Origin: an uncultured Muribaculaceae bacterium
Lineage (GTDB): Bacteria; Bacteroidota; Bacteroidia; Bacteroidales; Muribaculaceae
Assembly: GCA_910584365.1 (NCBI GenBank)
Contig: CAJUAF010000007.1
Location: 1 to 64,000 of the forward strand
Direction: 5' to 3'
DNA length: 64,000 nucleotides
Shown: positions 1 through 7,675 of the stretch, one piece after another
Layout of the letters: every line of letters begins with the position of its first letter
How positions within the stretch are numbered: the stretch's first letter is position 1
The notes under the pieces: model-generated
Told to the model about the DNA's origin: nothing
The model's input: the letters and a program-made list of their open reading frames with translations, nothing else
Database searches by the model: none
Program-made: the position numbers and the translations under genes

Positions 1-42
1 CGCTACGCTACACTCTTTCCCTACACGACGCTCTTCCGATCT
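1..42. other. Illumina adapter left on the contig end
   Basis: Bases 10-42 match the 33-nt Illumina TruSeq read-1 adapter (it starts ACACTCTTTCCCTACACGAC and ends GCTCTTCCGATCT). The nine bases before it may be part of a sample index. This is sequencing artefact, not genome. It means the contig stops inside the CRISPR array because assembly failed there, and nothing should be inferred from bases 1-42. Confidence 0.97.
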
Positions 43-56
43 ATGAAAATCTCAGA

Positions 57-420
57 GTCGCGCCCCACGTGGGCGCGTGGATTGAAACAGGAGACAATAG
101 AGCGGATAACAGAGAGTAACGGTCGCGCCCCACGTGGGCGCGTGGATTGAAACTTTGGATGGAGCAAAGTAAAGCGGTCAGCCGTGCGCGTCGCGCCCCA
201 CGTGGGCGCGTGGATTGAAACCGGGAGCCTGTGCCATCGTTCTGACGTAAATCAAGTCGCGCCCCACGTGGGCGCGTGGATTGAAACTCTTTGCGTTTGG
301 ATCTGGAAGACGAGGAACTTAAGTCGCGCCCCATGCGGGCGCGTGGATTGAAACGAACTGAACGGCCTGACGGATATTACTTACGAGCGTCGCGCCCCAC
401 GCGGGCGCGTGGAGTGAAAC
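57..420 (+). CRISPR. CRISPR array, type I-C-like repeat, trailer end
   Basis: Six 32-nt repeats lie at 57-88, 122-153, 190-221, 256-287, 323-354 and 389-420. They enclose five spacers of 33, 36, 34, 35 and 34 nt. The repeat starts GTCGCGCCCCACGTGGGCGC and ends GTGGATTGAAAC; its length, 3' end and spacer size are typical of type I-C. A 7-bp stem (CGCGCCC/GGGCGCG) encloses a 5-nt loop. Repeats 1-4 are identical. Repeat 5 has a changed loop (CATGC), and repeat 6 has loop CACGC plus a T-to-G change in the crRNA 5' handle (GAGTGAAAC). Decay at the right end marks it as the old trailer end, so the leader and newest spacers are to the left, beyond the contig. Bases 43-56 are probably the tail of another spacer. 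No cas gene is in the window. Confidence 0.97.
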
Positions 421-530
421 TCAGGCGGTGGGCCGGAAGACCGATACACCGCCTTGATTTTCGTCAGGGTGGGGAGTAGGCTTTTATGGTTTTGACAGCT
501 CTTTTTGAGCTGAAATACAAGAATATTCCG

Positions 531-538
531 TAACTTTG
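531..538 (+). promoter_or_regulatory. -7 box of the TPR-HTH regulator gene
   Basis: TAACTTTG matches the Bacteroidetes TAnnTTTG element and lies only 4 nt before the ATG at 543. Transcription would start at or next to the start codon, giving an almost leaderless mRNA. The closest upstream TTTG (504-507) is 23 nt away, slightly long. Confidence 0.6.
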
Positions 539-542
539 TGTT

Positions 543-2186
543 ATGACAAAGTTTCTTTATCTGACACTGGTTGTTGCAGTGGTGGCGATGGCATCCGCCG
601 TTGTGACTTCATGCCGGGAAGCGGAGGCCGTGAGGCTCGACCGGGCCGAGGCGCTGGTGGCTGAGAGGCCTGACAGTGCGGCGATATTACTTAGCGATAT
701 TGATTACTTTACGCTGGATGACGATGCACGGGCAAAGTATATCGTCACAAAGGCCCAGGCCGATTTGCTGTCCCGTCATTCCCTGGTGACGGATTCGCTG
801 CTCCCCGTGGCTGTGAACCATTACAAGGAAACGGCCGACACGATGAGATGGCTGAAAGCGAATATCGCTTACCTGCATTATCTCATCGAGATGGACCGCA
901 GCAGGGAGGCGGTCGGAATTATGGATGAGGTGATAGCCGCCATTCCGCCGGACAGCATTGACTGGCAGTATGAACTCCGCACGCTGCGGATGCATACGGC
1001 GATGACATCCGCTCTCTATCCTCAGGCAATAGCCGAGGCTGAGTGGCTTATGTACCACACGGTGTTCCCCAGGGTTAAATTCCAGCAGGCATATTACAGG
1101 CTGGGGCTCCTTTTTCTCGCCGGCAGGAAACAGGAGGCGAAGGAGTGGGGTGACTCGGTCCTGCGCTCGGACTATATGATAACGGTCGACGATCCGGCGT
1201 GGCCCGATTTCATGGGAGATTACGCTGAGATGCTCGACGAGTGCGGCCAGTCGGCCCGCGCGATAGAAATCGTGGAAGACATCCTGCGGAGGAATCCGGG
1301 ATTACCGCCGGACGCAAAAGCAGGGTTCTTTGCCTCCCTGGCCAAATACAACGCCAACACAGGGAATATATCCGCGGCCACGGACTATCTCGACCGGATC
1401 GACTCGCTGGACTATGACCGGCGAAACGTAGATGTCAACAGCGACGAATATCTCTCCTTCCTTCGAAATGCCATCAACTTCAAGGCCACCGGTCATCTCT
1501 ACGGTACCCCCGACAAAAAACTGAAAAACGAGCTGCGCCTTAAGGAACGGATTAATTCCGATGCCGTCTCGGAAATGAAATATCTCAGCGCGCGGAAAAT
1601 GCAGCTGACAATCGAGAAAAAGAACATCACGATTACGGCGCTGTGTATCTGTCTGGCGCTGGTAATCGTGGCGTCCGTGCTGTTCTGGATGCTACGGCGC
1701 CGCCGCGCCAGACTCCTGGAGGCCCAGGAAAGAATCGATACACTCGACGAAATGCTGCGTCAGGTCAGAGAGGCCCGCGACGACAACAAAAACGCAGTCC
1801 TGAAAAAGATGGTCCTTCAGCAGATGGGTATTCTCAAGACTTTCGCTTCCGCGCCCACGGCCCAGAATCAGGAAGCACTGAAAAAAATCTCCTCCACCGG
1901 CAGCGATATCCTCTCGGACAGGCTGGTTGACTGGGAAACCCTCTACACGATGACAGACGAGCTTTACGACGGTTTCCACCGGCGTCTGCTTGAGCGTTTT
2001 CCCGACCTCTTCTCCGAAAAAGAGATTCAGATTATATGCCTGATGAAAGCCGGATTCACCACAAAGGAAATCAGCTTCCTGACCCAGCAGTCCTCCGCCA
2101 CCGTCTACGTCAGGAAATCGGCCATCCGCAAGAAACTCAACACCCCCGACGGCGCAGACATCATCGCCCGCATCGATTCGGAATAA
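543..2186 (+). CDS. TPR / transmembrane / HTH regulator (signal-peptide bearing)
   Basis: A 547-aa membrane-bound transcription regulator of a type common in Bacteroidetes. Residues 1-24 form a signal peptide ending in a lipobox-like VVTSC. Residues about 30-330 are helical and TPR-like, followed by a basic linker. One transmembrane helix (about 365-386, ITALCICLALVIVASVLF) is followed by RRRR and a coiled coil (about 390-425). The C-terminal 60 residues are a LuxR/GerE-like helix-turn-helix (FSEKEIQIICLMKAGFTTKE, then a recognition helix ending IRKKL). The likely role is to sense an envelope signal through the TPR part and control DNA from the cytoplasmic HTH; the ligand is unknown. The lipoprotein and outer membrane protein genes that follow on the same strand are obvious candidate targets. 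Function is inferred from architecture. Confidence 0.8.
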   Translation: MTKFLYLTLVVAVVAMASAVVTSCREAEAVRLDRAEALVAERPDSAAILLSDIDYFTLDDDARAKYIVTKAQADLLSRHSLVTDSLLPVAVNHYKETADTMRWLKANIAYLHYLIEMDRSREAVGIMDEVIAAIPPDSIDWQYELRTLRMHTAMTSALYPQAIAEAEWLMYHTVFPRVKFQQAYYRLGLLFLAGRKQEAKEWGDSVLRSDYMITVDDPAWPDFMGDYAEMLDECGQSARAIEIVEDILRRNPGLPPDAKAGFFASLAKYNANTGNISAATDYLDRIDSLDYDRRNVDVNSDEYLSFLRNAINFKATGHLYGTPDKKLKNELRLKERINSDAVSEMKYLSARKMQLTIEKKNITITALCICLALVIVASVLFWMLRRRRARLLEAQERIDTLDEMLRQVREARDDNKNAVLKKMVLQQMGILKTFASAPTAQNQEALKKISSTGSDILSDRLVDWETLYTMTDELYDGFHRRLLERFPDLFSEKEIQIICLMKAGFTTKEISFLTQQSSATVYVRKSAIRKKLNTPDGADIIARIDSE

Positions 2187-2384
2187 CAAACGTAAAAAAG
2201 TTCCTTAACCATAGAAAAACTGACTCCCCCCACTGACGGGAGGAGCGGTTTAGAGGGATTTAGGTTGCGGGAGGGGTATATTTAGATATTTAAGAGAAAT
2301 ATAGACTGATTACCAGTAATTTACGATAGAGACATTTAGATATTTTTCTTATTGGTTTAGTAGGATTAAGGTAGCTTCATGAGG

Positions 2385-2392
2385 TAATTTTG
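2385..2392 (+). promoter_or_regulatory. -7 box of the lipoprotein/OMP pair
   Basis: TAATTTTG fits TAnnTTTG and predicts a leader of about 50 nt before the ATG at 2447. No clear -33 TTTG is seen, which may suggest that an activator is needed. The rest of the 260-nt gap after the regulator gene is AT-rich with no other recognised element. Confidence 0.5.
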
Positions 2393-2446
2393 CAGTGTCG
2401 GACAATCAGAACCGACACCGATTCAAACCTCAAAAAACGAAGCACC

Positions 2447-2842
2447 ATGACAAAGAGACTTATCTTTATTATCATCGCGGCGGCAGCGCTGACACTGATT
2501 GCCGCCTGTGAAGGGGGAACCCGCAACAGCAGAATCTCACGCGCCATGCGGGAGTATGTTGAGCCTACGCTCGGCCAGGAGGAAACCTTCGATTTCATCG
2601 GAGTATCGAACAATCTCGATACCGTCTATATGGGCGTCAGCCGCCCGTGCCTGATAGTGATCTATAACATAGAGAATACTGCCACCGGGAACTCCACCCG
2701 GCATTGCGCCGACGTAATCTTCTCCAACGACTACAAGGTCATCCTGCACGCCACCCCATCCGATTTCGACCCCATCGAATACGCCGGCGAGAAAGTGCGC
2801 GACGGTTTCCGAAAAGCTTTCCACGAACTCAAAAACCGATAA
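2447..2842 (+). CDS. Small putative lipoprotein
   Basis: 131 aa beginning MTKRLIFIIIAAAALTLIAA followed by a lipobox cysteine, so it is predicted to be a periplasm- or surface-exposed lipoprotein. I chose ATG 2447 because it puts the signal peptide at the N-terminus and falls just after the promoter; the reading frame is open upstream to 2390. The mature part (about 110 aa) is polar and matches no family I recognise. It ends 5 bp before the outer membrane protein gene, so the two are probably co-transcribed, and it may be an accessory subunit of that protein. Confidence 0.72.
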   Translation: MTKRLIFIIIAAAALTLIAACEGGTRNSRISRAMREYVEPTLGQEETFDFIGVSNNLDTVYMGVSRPCLIVIYNIENTATGNSTRHCADVIFSNDYKVILHATPSDFDPIEYAGEKVRDGFRKAFHELKNR

Positions 2843-2847
2843 AAACC

Positions 2848-4926
2848 ATGAGACAGATATTTCCCTTCCTCGCCCTCCCTCTTGCCGCAACGGCTTCTTT
2901 TGCCACAGAACCCGTAGATTCCCTGCCCGACCATACCCTCGGAGAGGTAGTAATCGAGGCCCCGAGAATCATCCGCAAGGCCGACAGGGATGTCTACCGT
3001 CCGTCAAAAAGCGCCGTAGAACATTCCGCCAACGGCGTCCAGCTCCTCCGCAACCTAATGATTCCCACTCTGGCAGTCAACGATGCACTCGGCACCATAT
3101 CAGCTGCCGGAGAATCCGTCCAGCTCCGGATCAACGGACGCCAGGCCTCCCTCGACCAGGTAAGGAATCTTCTCCCTTCAACAATCCGGCGCGTCGAGTG
3201 GATAACCGCTCCGGGCCTTCGCTACAACGGTGCGTCTTACGTCCTGAACTTTATCGTAGCCAATCCGACCCTGGGCGGTTCGCTGATGACAAAGGCCCAG
3301 CAGGCCCTTAACCAGAAATGGGGCAACTACCAGGCTTCGGCAAAATTCAATTCCGGACGCTCGCAATGGGAGGCGGGAGCGTACTTCAAGCTCACCGACC
3401 GACTCAAAGCCCACCGCGACTACCGCGAGTCGTTCAGCTTCCCCGACGGCTCCGCGCTGACCCGGACCGAGACACCCGCAGGAGGATACGTCTCCGACAA
3501 CAACGGCGCCGCATGGCTTTCATACAATTATATCAAACCCGACACCACGGTCTTCTATGTCTCTCTCAAAGCCGAAAAGAAATTTTCCGGGGCGACACGT
3601 TACGACGGCTTTCTGTCTCTCAGCGACGGGAGCAGTGACATAAATCTGACCGACCTCCACGAATCCGACGGTACGGCCCCGTCTTTCAGCGCGTATCTCG
3701 AGCAGCATCTGCCCCACCGTCAGACACTGGTTGTGGATTTCGGAGCTTCGCTTTACTCAGGCCACACCGGTTCAGCTTATCAGGAACAACGCCCGGGCAC
3801 CACGGGTTACCTGACCGACATCCACACCTCCGTCCGCGACCGCAACCAGGCGTATTCTCTCGAGGCGAACTATATAAAAGACTGGAAAATGTCACGGCTG
3901 ACAGCGGGAGCGACCTATACGGCCAACCGCAACCGGTCGACCTACGCGAATCTCGGCGGGGAAGTGTTCCACCAACGGCAGGACAAGGTCTACATTTTCG
4001 CCGAATATTTCCAGCGTCTTAAAAAATTCACCTTTACCGCCGGAATCGGAGCGCAATACACCGGATTCCGTTTCCGCGAGACCGATCAGGGGAATCATTC
4101 CTGGAATTTACGCCCCCAGGCAACCGTCACCTATACAGCAGCTCCGGAACATCAGTTCCGCCTGAACTTCACCTCCTGGCAGTCCGCCCCTTCCCTGGCC
4201 GAAACGACTATAGCTCCCCAGCAACTCGACAGCTTCCAGTGGCGCATCGGAAACCCTGGCCTGAAAAGCTCTGAATCCTATATGCTGACTTTCAACTACA
4301 ATTTCGGATTTCTCAGAAGAATCTACGGAACTTTCGGCATCCGCGCCTACACTTCTCCCGACGCCATCACCCCCTTGGTGAAGTGGGAAAACGACCGGCT
4401 TGTGACCACCTGGGAAAACAGCCGCGGCCTCAGCAATCTCTCCTTCTACCTGGCGCCGCAGGTCATGATTGTCCCCGGCTGGCTTGCCGCAAGCGCCTAC
4501 GTGCAGTTCCGCGCCGAGCGGATGCGCGGAACCGGCTACAGTCTCACCAACAGCGCGTGGAGCGGCAATGTAACCTTCCAGCTCACTCACTGGGGGTTCA
4601 CCCTCACCGGCCAGTACCAGCGGGCCCAGCGCGACCTCTGGGGAGAGCGTATCTCCTGGGGAGAAGATATGTCGGTCATCGATCTTTCATACAATTATCG
4701 CAAATGGCAGTTCAGCGCCGGCGTCATAATGCCCTTCGGCGACTATGACCATGGATCGAAATCCCTGAGCCGATGGAACACCAACGAGCAGCACACGCGC
4801 CTGGATATGCGTATGCCATATATATCCGTCAGCTATAACCTCCAGTGGGGGCGCCAGAAGCGCACCGCTTCCCGCCTCATCGACACCGGCATCAATGCCG
4901 ACCGCTCCACCCTCGGAACCCGCTGA
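2848..4926 (+). CDS. Outer membrane beta-barrel family protein (TonB-receptor-like)
   Basis: 692 aa with signal peptide (MRQIFPFLALPLAATASFA). Residues about 30-160 resemble a TonB plug region: the DVYRPSK, ANGVQLLRNLMIPTLAVND and VQLRINGRQAS stretches are characteristic of the Bacteroidetes OMP_b-brl_3 group. The remainder is a beta barrel with alternating aromatic strands. There is no N-terminal carboxypeptidase-regulatory-like domain, which many relatives carry, so this is a short version. ATG 2848 was chosen over upstream in-frame starts because it gives the signal peptide and follows the lipoprotein stop by 5 bp. It probably sits in the outer membrane with the lipoprotein; the substrate is unknown. 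A conserved hairpin follows at 4949-4989. Confidence 0.82.
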   Translation: MRQIFPFLALPLAATASFATEPVDSLPDHTLGEVVIEAPRIIRKADRDVYRPSKSAVEHSANGVQLLRNLMIPTLAVNDALGTISAAGESVQLRINGRQASLDQVRNLLPSTIRRVEWITAPGLRYNGASYVLNFIVANPTLGGSLMTKAQQALNQKWGNYQASAKFNSGRSQWEAGAYFKLTDRLKAHRDYRESFSFPDGSALTRTETPAGGYVSDNNGAAWLSYNYIKPDTTVFYVSLKAEKKFSGATRYDGFLSLSDGSSDINLTDLHESDGTAPSFSAYLEQHLPHRQTLVVDFGASLYSGHTGSAYQEQRPGTTGYLTDIHTSVRDRNQAYSLEANYIKDWKMSRLTAGATYTANRNRSTYANLGGEVFHQRQDKVYIFAEYFQRLKKFTFTAGIGAQYTGFRFRETDQGNHSWNLRPQATVTYTAAPEHQFRLNFTSWQSAPSLAETTIAPQQLDSFQWRIGNPGLKSSESYMLTFNYNFGFLRRIYGTFGIRAYTSPDAITPLVKWENDRLVTTWENSRGLSNLSFYLAPQVMIVPGWLAASAYVQFRAERMRGTGYSLTNSAWSGNVTFQLTHWGFTLTGQYQRAQRDLWGERISWGEDMSVIDLSYNYRKWQFSAGVIMPFGDYDHGSKSLSRWNTNEQHTRLDMRMPYISVSYNLQWGRQKRTASRLIDTGINADRSTLGTR

Positions 4927-4948
4927 TACCCCGGTTTCCTCCCGATCC

Positions 4949-4989
4949 AAGGCGGTGTGTCAGAACTTAAATTTCCGGCACATCGCCTT
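4949..4989 (+). repeat. Intergenic hairpin repeat, copy 1
   Basis: AAGGCGGTGTG pairs with CACATCGCCTT across a loop, with one G-U pair. The same stem recurs at 9351-9383 and 16395-16429. It lies 22 bp after the outer membrane protein gene and may act as a 3'-end or terminator element, although no strong U-run follows here. Confidence 0.6.
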
Positions 4990-5095
4990 GATTTGCGCCC
5001 GTATGGCGACAGGGCCGTCAGAAATGCGGATCAACTGAAAATGATAGACTAACGTTTGAACTGATTGCACGCTCACATATAAGAAAAATTACCAC

Positions 5096-5131
5096 ATTTC
5101 ACATCTATGTGAAATAAATACCGTATCTTTG
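5096..5131 (+). promoter_or_regulatory. Operator palindrome and promoter of the toxin-antitoxin pair
   Basis: The inverted repeat ATTTCACA-TCTA-TGTGAAAT (5096-5115; 8-bp perfect arms) occupies the place where the -33 element should be. It is followed by the -7 box TATCTTTG (5124-5131). This is the arrangement expected for autorepression by the Xre-family antitoxin encoded downstream. Confidence 0.7.
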
Positions 5132-5156
5132 CGTTGTAATTAAAAGGACCATAGAT

Positions 5157-5627
5157 ATGAGCGAAGTAGAACTGGTTTTAGTCAACGATACTGATAAGTG
5201 TACCATTTACACTATTCAGTTCTCGGAAGAAACCGACACTGAATACGAGCGTTTTTATTCCAAATTTATTGAAGACGCTCAATTGAATCAAGATTTGTTA
5301 CGTATTGTGCAGCTTGTAGATAAGATTGCTAATGAAGGAGCGTTGGAACGTTTCTTCCGTCCCGAAGGCAAGATGAGTGATTCTGTCGTGACTCTTCCTG
5401 TGCTTCGCTCAAAACTCCGTCTATACTGTCTGCGTCTCTCCGACCGGATTCTTGTTCTTGGCAATGGAGGTGTCAAAAACTCACGGACATATGAGGAAGA
5501 TGATTCGCTGCGTGGATATGTCCTGACGTTACAGAAATTTGAAGAACTGTTGAAAGAGGGACAACGCAACGGAACCGTAACAGTAACATCCAAGACGATC
5601 GAAACTGACAAAACATTTAAGCTATGA
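5157..5627 (+). CDS. RelE/HigB-like toxin of a type II TA system
   Basis: 156 aa. The stretch KLRLYCLRLSDRILVLGNGG, followed by a Lys/Arg-rich RTYEED segment and a C-terminal helix, resembles the RelE/ParE-HigB superfamily seen in Bacteroidetes toxins paired with Xre antitoxins. Known members cleave mRNA, but the activity here is inferred. It is longer than classic RelE (about 95 aa) because of an N-terminal segment beginning near VLVNDTDKCTIYTIQF. Its last 4 bases overlap the start of the antitoxin gene, and toxin-first order is typical of HigBA. The gene is visibly AT-richer than its neighbours, which suggests horizontal acquisition. Confidence 0.75.
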   Translation: MSEVELVLVNDTDKCTIYTIQFSEETDTEYERFYSKFIEDAQLNQDLLRIVQLVDKIANEGALERFFRPEGKMSDSVVTLPVLRSKLRLYCLRLSDRILVLGNGGVKNSRTYEEDDSLRGYVLTLQKFEELLKEGQRNGTVTVTSKTIETDKTFKL

Positions 5628-5887
5628 AAAATATTAAAAATAAATACCGGGAAATGGTAAGTCAGGTACCACCTGAAATAAAGGAAGAGATTGACCTGTC
5701 TTTCGCAATATCCAATAAAATCGACTCCCTTATGCAAGAGCGCGGACTTTCAAAAAAACAGTTTGCCGATCAGATAGGGAAACGTCCCAGTGAGATAACA
5801 CGATGGCTTAGCGGACAGCATAATTTCACTATCTCCACACTTGTCATGCTATCAGAATTTTTTGGTAAATCTATAATCTCCGTATAG
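5624..5887 (+). CDS. Xre-family HTH antitoxin
   Basis: 87 aa with a Cro/CI-type helix-turn-helix at about residues 40-80: the ERGLSKKQFADQIGKRPSEI segment supplies the turn and TRWLSGQHNFTISTL the recognition helix. It overlaps the toxin gene by 4 bp (ATGA), so translation is coupled. The expected role is to neutralise the toxin and repress the operon at the palindrome 5096-5115. The N-terminal 35 residues are helical and could be the toxin-binding part. Confidence 0.85.
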   Translation: MKNIKNKYREMVSQVPPEIKEEIDLSFAISNKIDSLMQERGLSKKQFADQIGKRPSEITRWLSGQHNFTISTLVMLSEFFGKSIISV

Positions 5888-5956
5888 GTTTACAAACACC
5901 TTAATCTCTCATAATAAATAGATTACATTATATGATAGAAAACGGCGGAAAATCCA

Positions 5957-5964
5957 TAATTTTG
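5957..5964 (+). promoter_or_regulatory. -7 box of the 111-aa lipoprotein-like gene
   Basis: TAATTTTG lies 5 nt before ATG 5970, again predicting a nearly leaderless transcript. No -33 TTTG is visible at the usual spacing. Confidence 0.5.
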
Positions 5965-5969
5965 CAGAT

Positions 5970-6305
5970 ATGAATAATCTACTGACCACTGCTGTCGCGC
6001 TATGGATTCCGCTGGCGGCGATGATACTGTTTGCAAGTTGCTCCGACATACGGAAAGGCACCTCTCCCCGCGGATTCTGGGACACGGGGTGCCGGGCCAT
6101 CGACAGTCTGCTAAACCGCGCCGACACCCTGGACCGGGTCATCGACTACGACGGTGACCTGGCAATGGAAGTGTATCTCGATATTGCCGGACGGTCAGAC
6201 TCGGGCAGTTCCCTTGCGGAAATCCGGTTCAGTGCCGACAATACCCCCGCCAACATACAGAAACTCCGCGCGGGCATGAATGTGGAATGTGAAGTGAAAT
6301 ACTGA
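5970..6305 (+). CDS. Small hypothetical lipoprotein
   Basis: 111 aa. Residues 1-24 are hydrophobic and end in LFASC, a lipobox, so a lipoprotein is predicted. The mature region (DIRKGTSPRGFWDTGCRAID and onward) has no family I recognise. The gene stands alone; the toxin-antitoxin pair ends 82 bp upstream and a convergent GH18 gene lies downstream. Base composition is GC-rich like the core genome, unlike the neighbouring TA pair. Confidence 0.6.
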   Translation: MNNLLTTAVALWIPLAAMILFASCSDIRKGTSPRGFWDTGCRAIDSLLNRADTLDRVIDYDGDLAMEVYLDIAGRSDSGSSLAEIRFSADNTPANIQKLRAGMNVECEVKY

Positions 6306-6306
6306 G

Positions 6307-6538
6307 ATGAGCGACTGGCATACCCATCAGGGACCTTTCGATATCCGGAAATCCGCCATGTCTCCCTGCTGGGACTGCTTTGCGCCGGTATAAATCTATG
6401 GAGGGCCTCCTCTACGCCGCCGCTGTTCTCGGCTTCGACCTCGTCCCCACCTCCTCAAAGGACACCTCTCTCAGTCCTCTCCCCCTGTCAGATGAAAAAT
6501 GATCGGTTGCGTATAAAACAAATAGTCAAACGCTCCTG
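6307..6538 (+). other. Gap with two tiny ORFs, possible gene remnant
   Basis: This 232-bp stretch separates two convergent genes. It holds two short plus-strand frames in different phases: 6307-6393 (28 codons, beginning MSDWHTHQGPFD) and 6398-6502 (34 codons, beginning MEGLLYAAAVLGFDLVPTSS). The second has the G/C-ending codons of the host's genes. They could be the remains of a decayed gene, or chance. No terminator hairpin was found. Confidence 0.3.
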
Positions 6539-7585
6539 TCATCGCGGGAGAAGGACAAGGTCGCGAAGGAGACGGGCCAGGGAGGAGGACGCATCGTCAG
6601 CGGCACACTCCCAGTACATTACTCCGCGGAGGCCGTTGTCAAGAGCATAGCGGCATTTTTCGGTCAGGCTCTCCGGATCATCGAAACCCAGCACAGGGTT
6701 GCCGTCGCTGTCAGCCAGGTAGGGGACCCTCCCTTCGGGGTCATAACCACGGGTGAAACGGGCCAGCTGCAGTGGGAGGTCGCGAAAATCCACATAGTCG
6801 GCGGTGGCGGCGGTGCCGCGGCCATAGAACGGCAGCCCCATGCAGAGTTTCGAGGCCGGAACTCCCTGGTCAAGATGAGCCTTCATGGCTTGCTCGACCG
6901 ACAGCCCCGGAAATTTTCCGGAGCTGAACAGCGGCGCATGATGAAGCGGAGCGCGGTTCATGTCGTAGCTCATCATGTTTACGAAGTCCACCGCGTCGAT
7001 AAAACTCTTGAAATCGTAATATTTTCCTCCGGCGTATGTGGCCAGCGTCAGCAGCCGTTCCCTCCCGAGATGCCGTCTCAGCTCAAGCATGAGAGAAGTG
7101 AAATTCTCTATGTCCTTATCCGAGGAGCTGATACCGGCTTCCGAGGAACCGGGATATTCCCAGTCGATGTCGATGCCGTCAAGTCCGAACTCGTCGACGA
7201 TTCTCCGGGCATCGCGACAGAAAGCCGCGCGGGTGGAATCCGAAGCGGCCATTTCGCTGAAACGTCCCGAAGTCCATCCCCCGATAGAGAGAAGCACCCG
7301 CAGACGCGGATTCCCCTCCCTGAGAGCCACTATCTTCCGGAGCCTTGCGGGATTGTCTACCCTGATACCGTCAAAAGAATCGCTGACGTGGCCGAAAGCA
7401 TAGTTGATATGAGTCATGAGCTGCGGGTCCGGAACCACTTCGCTCCATGAAGTCACGTATGCTATGACCAGTCTGTCGCGCCCGCAGGAATCACACTTCT
7501 CTGAAGCAAAGGCGCCGGCTACGCTCCATAGAATTAAGATTACGGATAGAATTCCACGTGTCATACCGGTTGCAAGATTTTTCAT
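6539..7585 (-). CDS. Secreted GH18 glycoside hydrolase (chitinase/ENGase-like)
   Basis: 348 aa with signal peptide (RGILSVILILWSVAGAFA). GH18 hallmarks: SxGG as LLSIGGWTSG (about residue 115); the catalytic DxxDxDxE motif as LDGIDIDWEYPG (the acid is the E before YP); the YDM of MMSYDMN, which supports substrate-assisted catalysis; and the barrel-closing tryptophan in GVMYWECAADD. It should hydrolyse beta-1,4-GlcNAc linkages in chitin, peptidoglycan or N-glycans; the exact substrate is not predictable. All catalytic residues are present. Start 7585 was chosen because it yields a proper signal peptide and lies about 26 nt after the promoter; the frame is open to 7645. Confidence 0.88.
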   Translation of the reverse strand: MKNLATGMTRGILSVILILWSVAGAFASEKCDSCGRDRLVIAYVTSWSEVVPDPQLMTHINYAFGHVSDSFDGIRVDNPARLRKIVALREGNPRLRVLLSIGGWTSGRFSEMAASDSTRAAFCRDARRIVDEFGLDGIDIDWEYPGSSEAGISSSDKDIENFTSLMLELRRHLGRERLLTLATYAGGKYYDFKSFIDAVDFVNMMSYDMNRAPLHHAPLFSSGKFPGLSVEQAMKAHLDQGVPASKLCMGLPFYGRGTAATADYVDFRDLPLQLARFTRGYDPEGRVPYLADSDGNPVLGFDDPESLTEKCRYALDNGLRGVMYWECAADDASSSLARLLRDLVLLPR

Positions 7586-7614
7586 GATATATATATTTAA
7601 GCGGTTGTTATCCG

Positions 7615-7646
7615 CAAAATTATATATTTCGTTGAAAAATCCCAAA
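7615..7646 (-). promoter_or_regulatory. Promoter of the GH18 gene
   Basis: On the minus strand, -33 TTTG (7643-7646) and -7 TAATTTTG (7615-7622) are 20 nt apart, the Bacteroidetes consensus arrangement. Confidence 0.75.
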
Positions 7647-7675
7647 CATTATTCAAAGAAGATTTAAAGACTATC

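Noticed and set aside
41..334. Open frame on the minus strand through the CRISPR array
   Set aside because: Made of repeated repeat/spacer sequence; a CRISPR shadow.
57..420. CCACGTGG cores in the CRISPR repeats as parS sites
   Set aside because: They share only the CCACGTGG core, not the flanking TGTT...AACA of parS; they belong to the repeat stem-loop.
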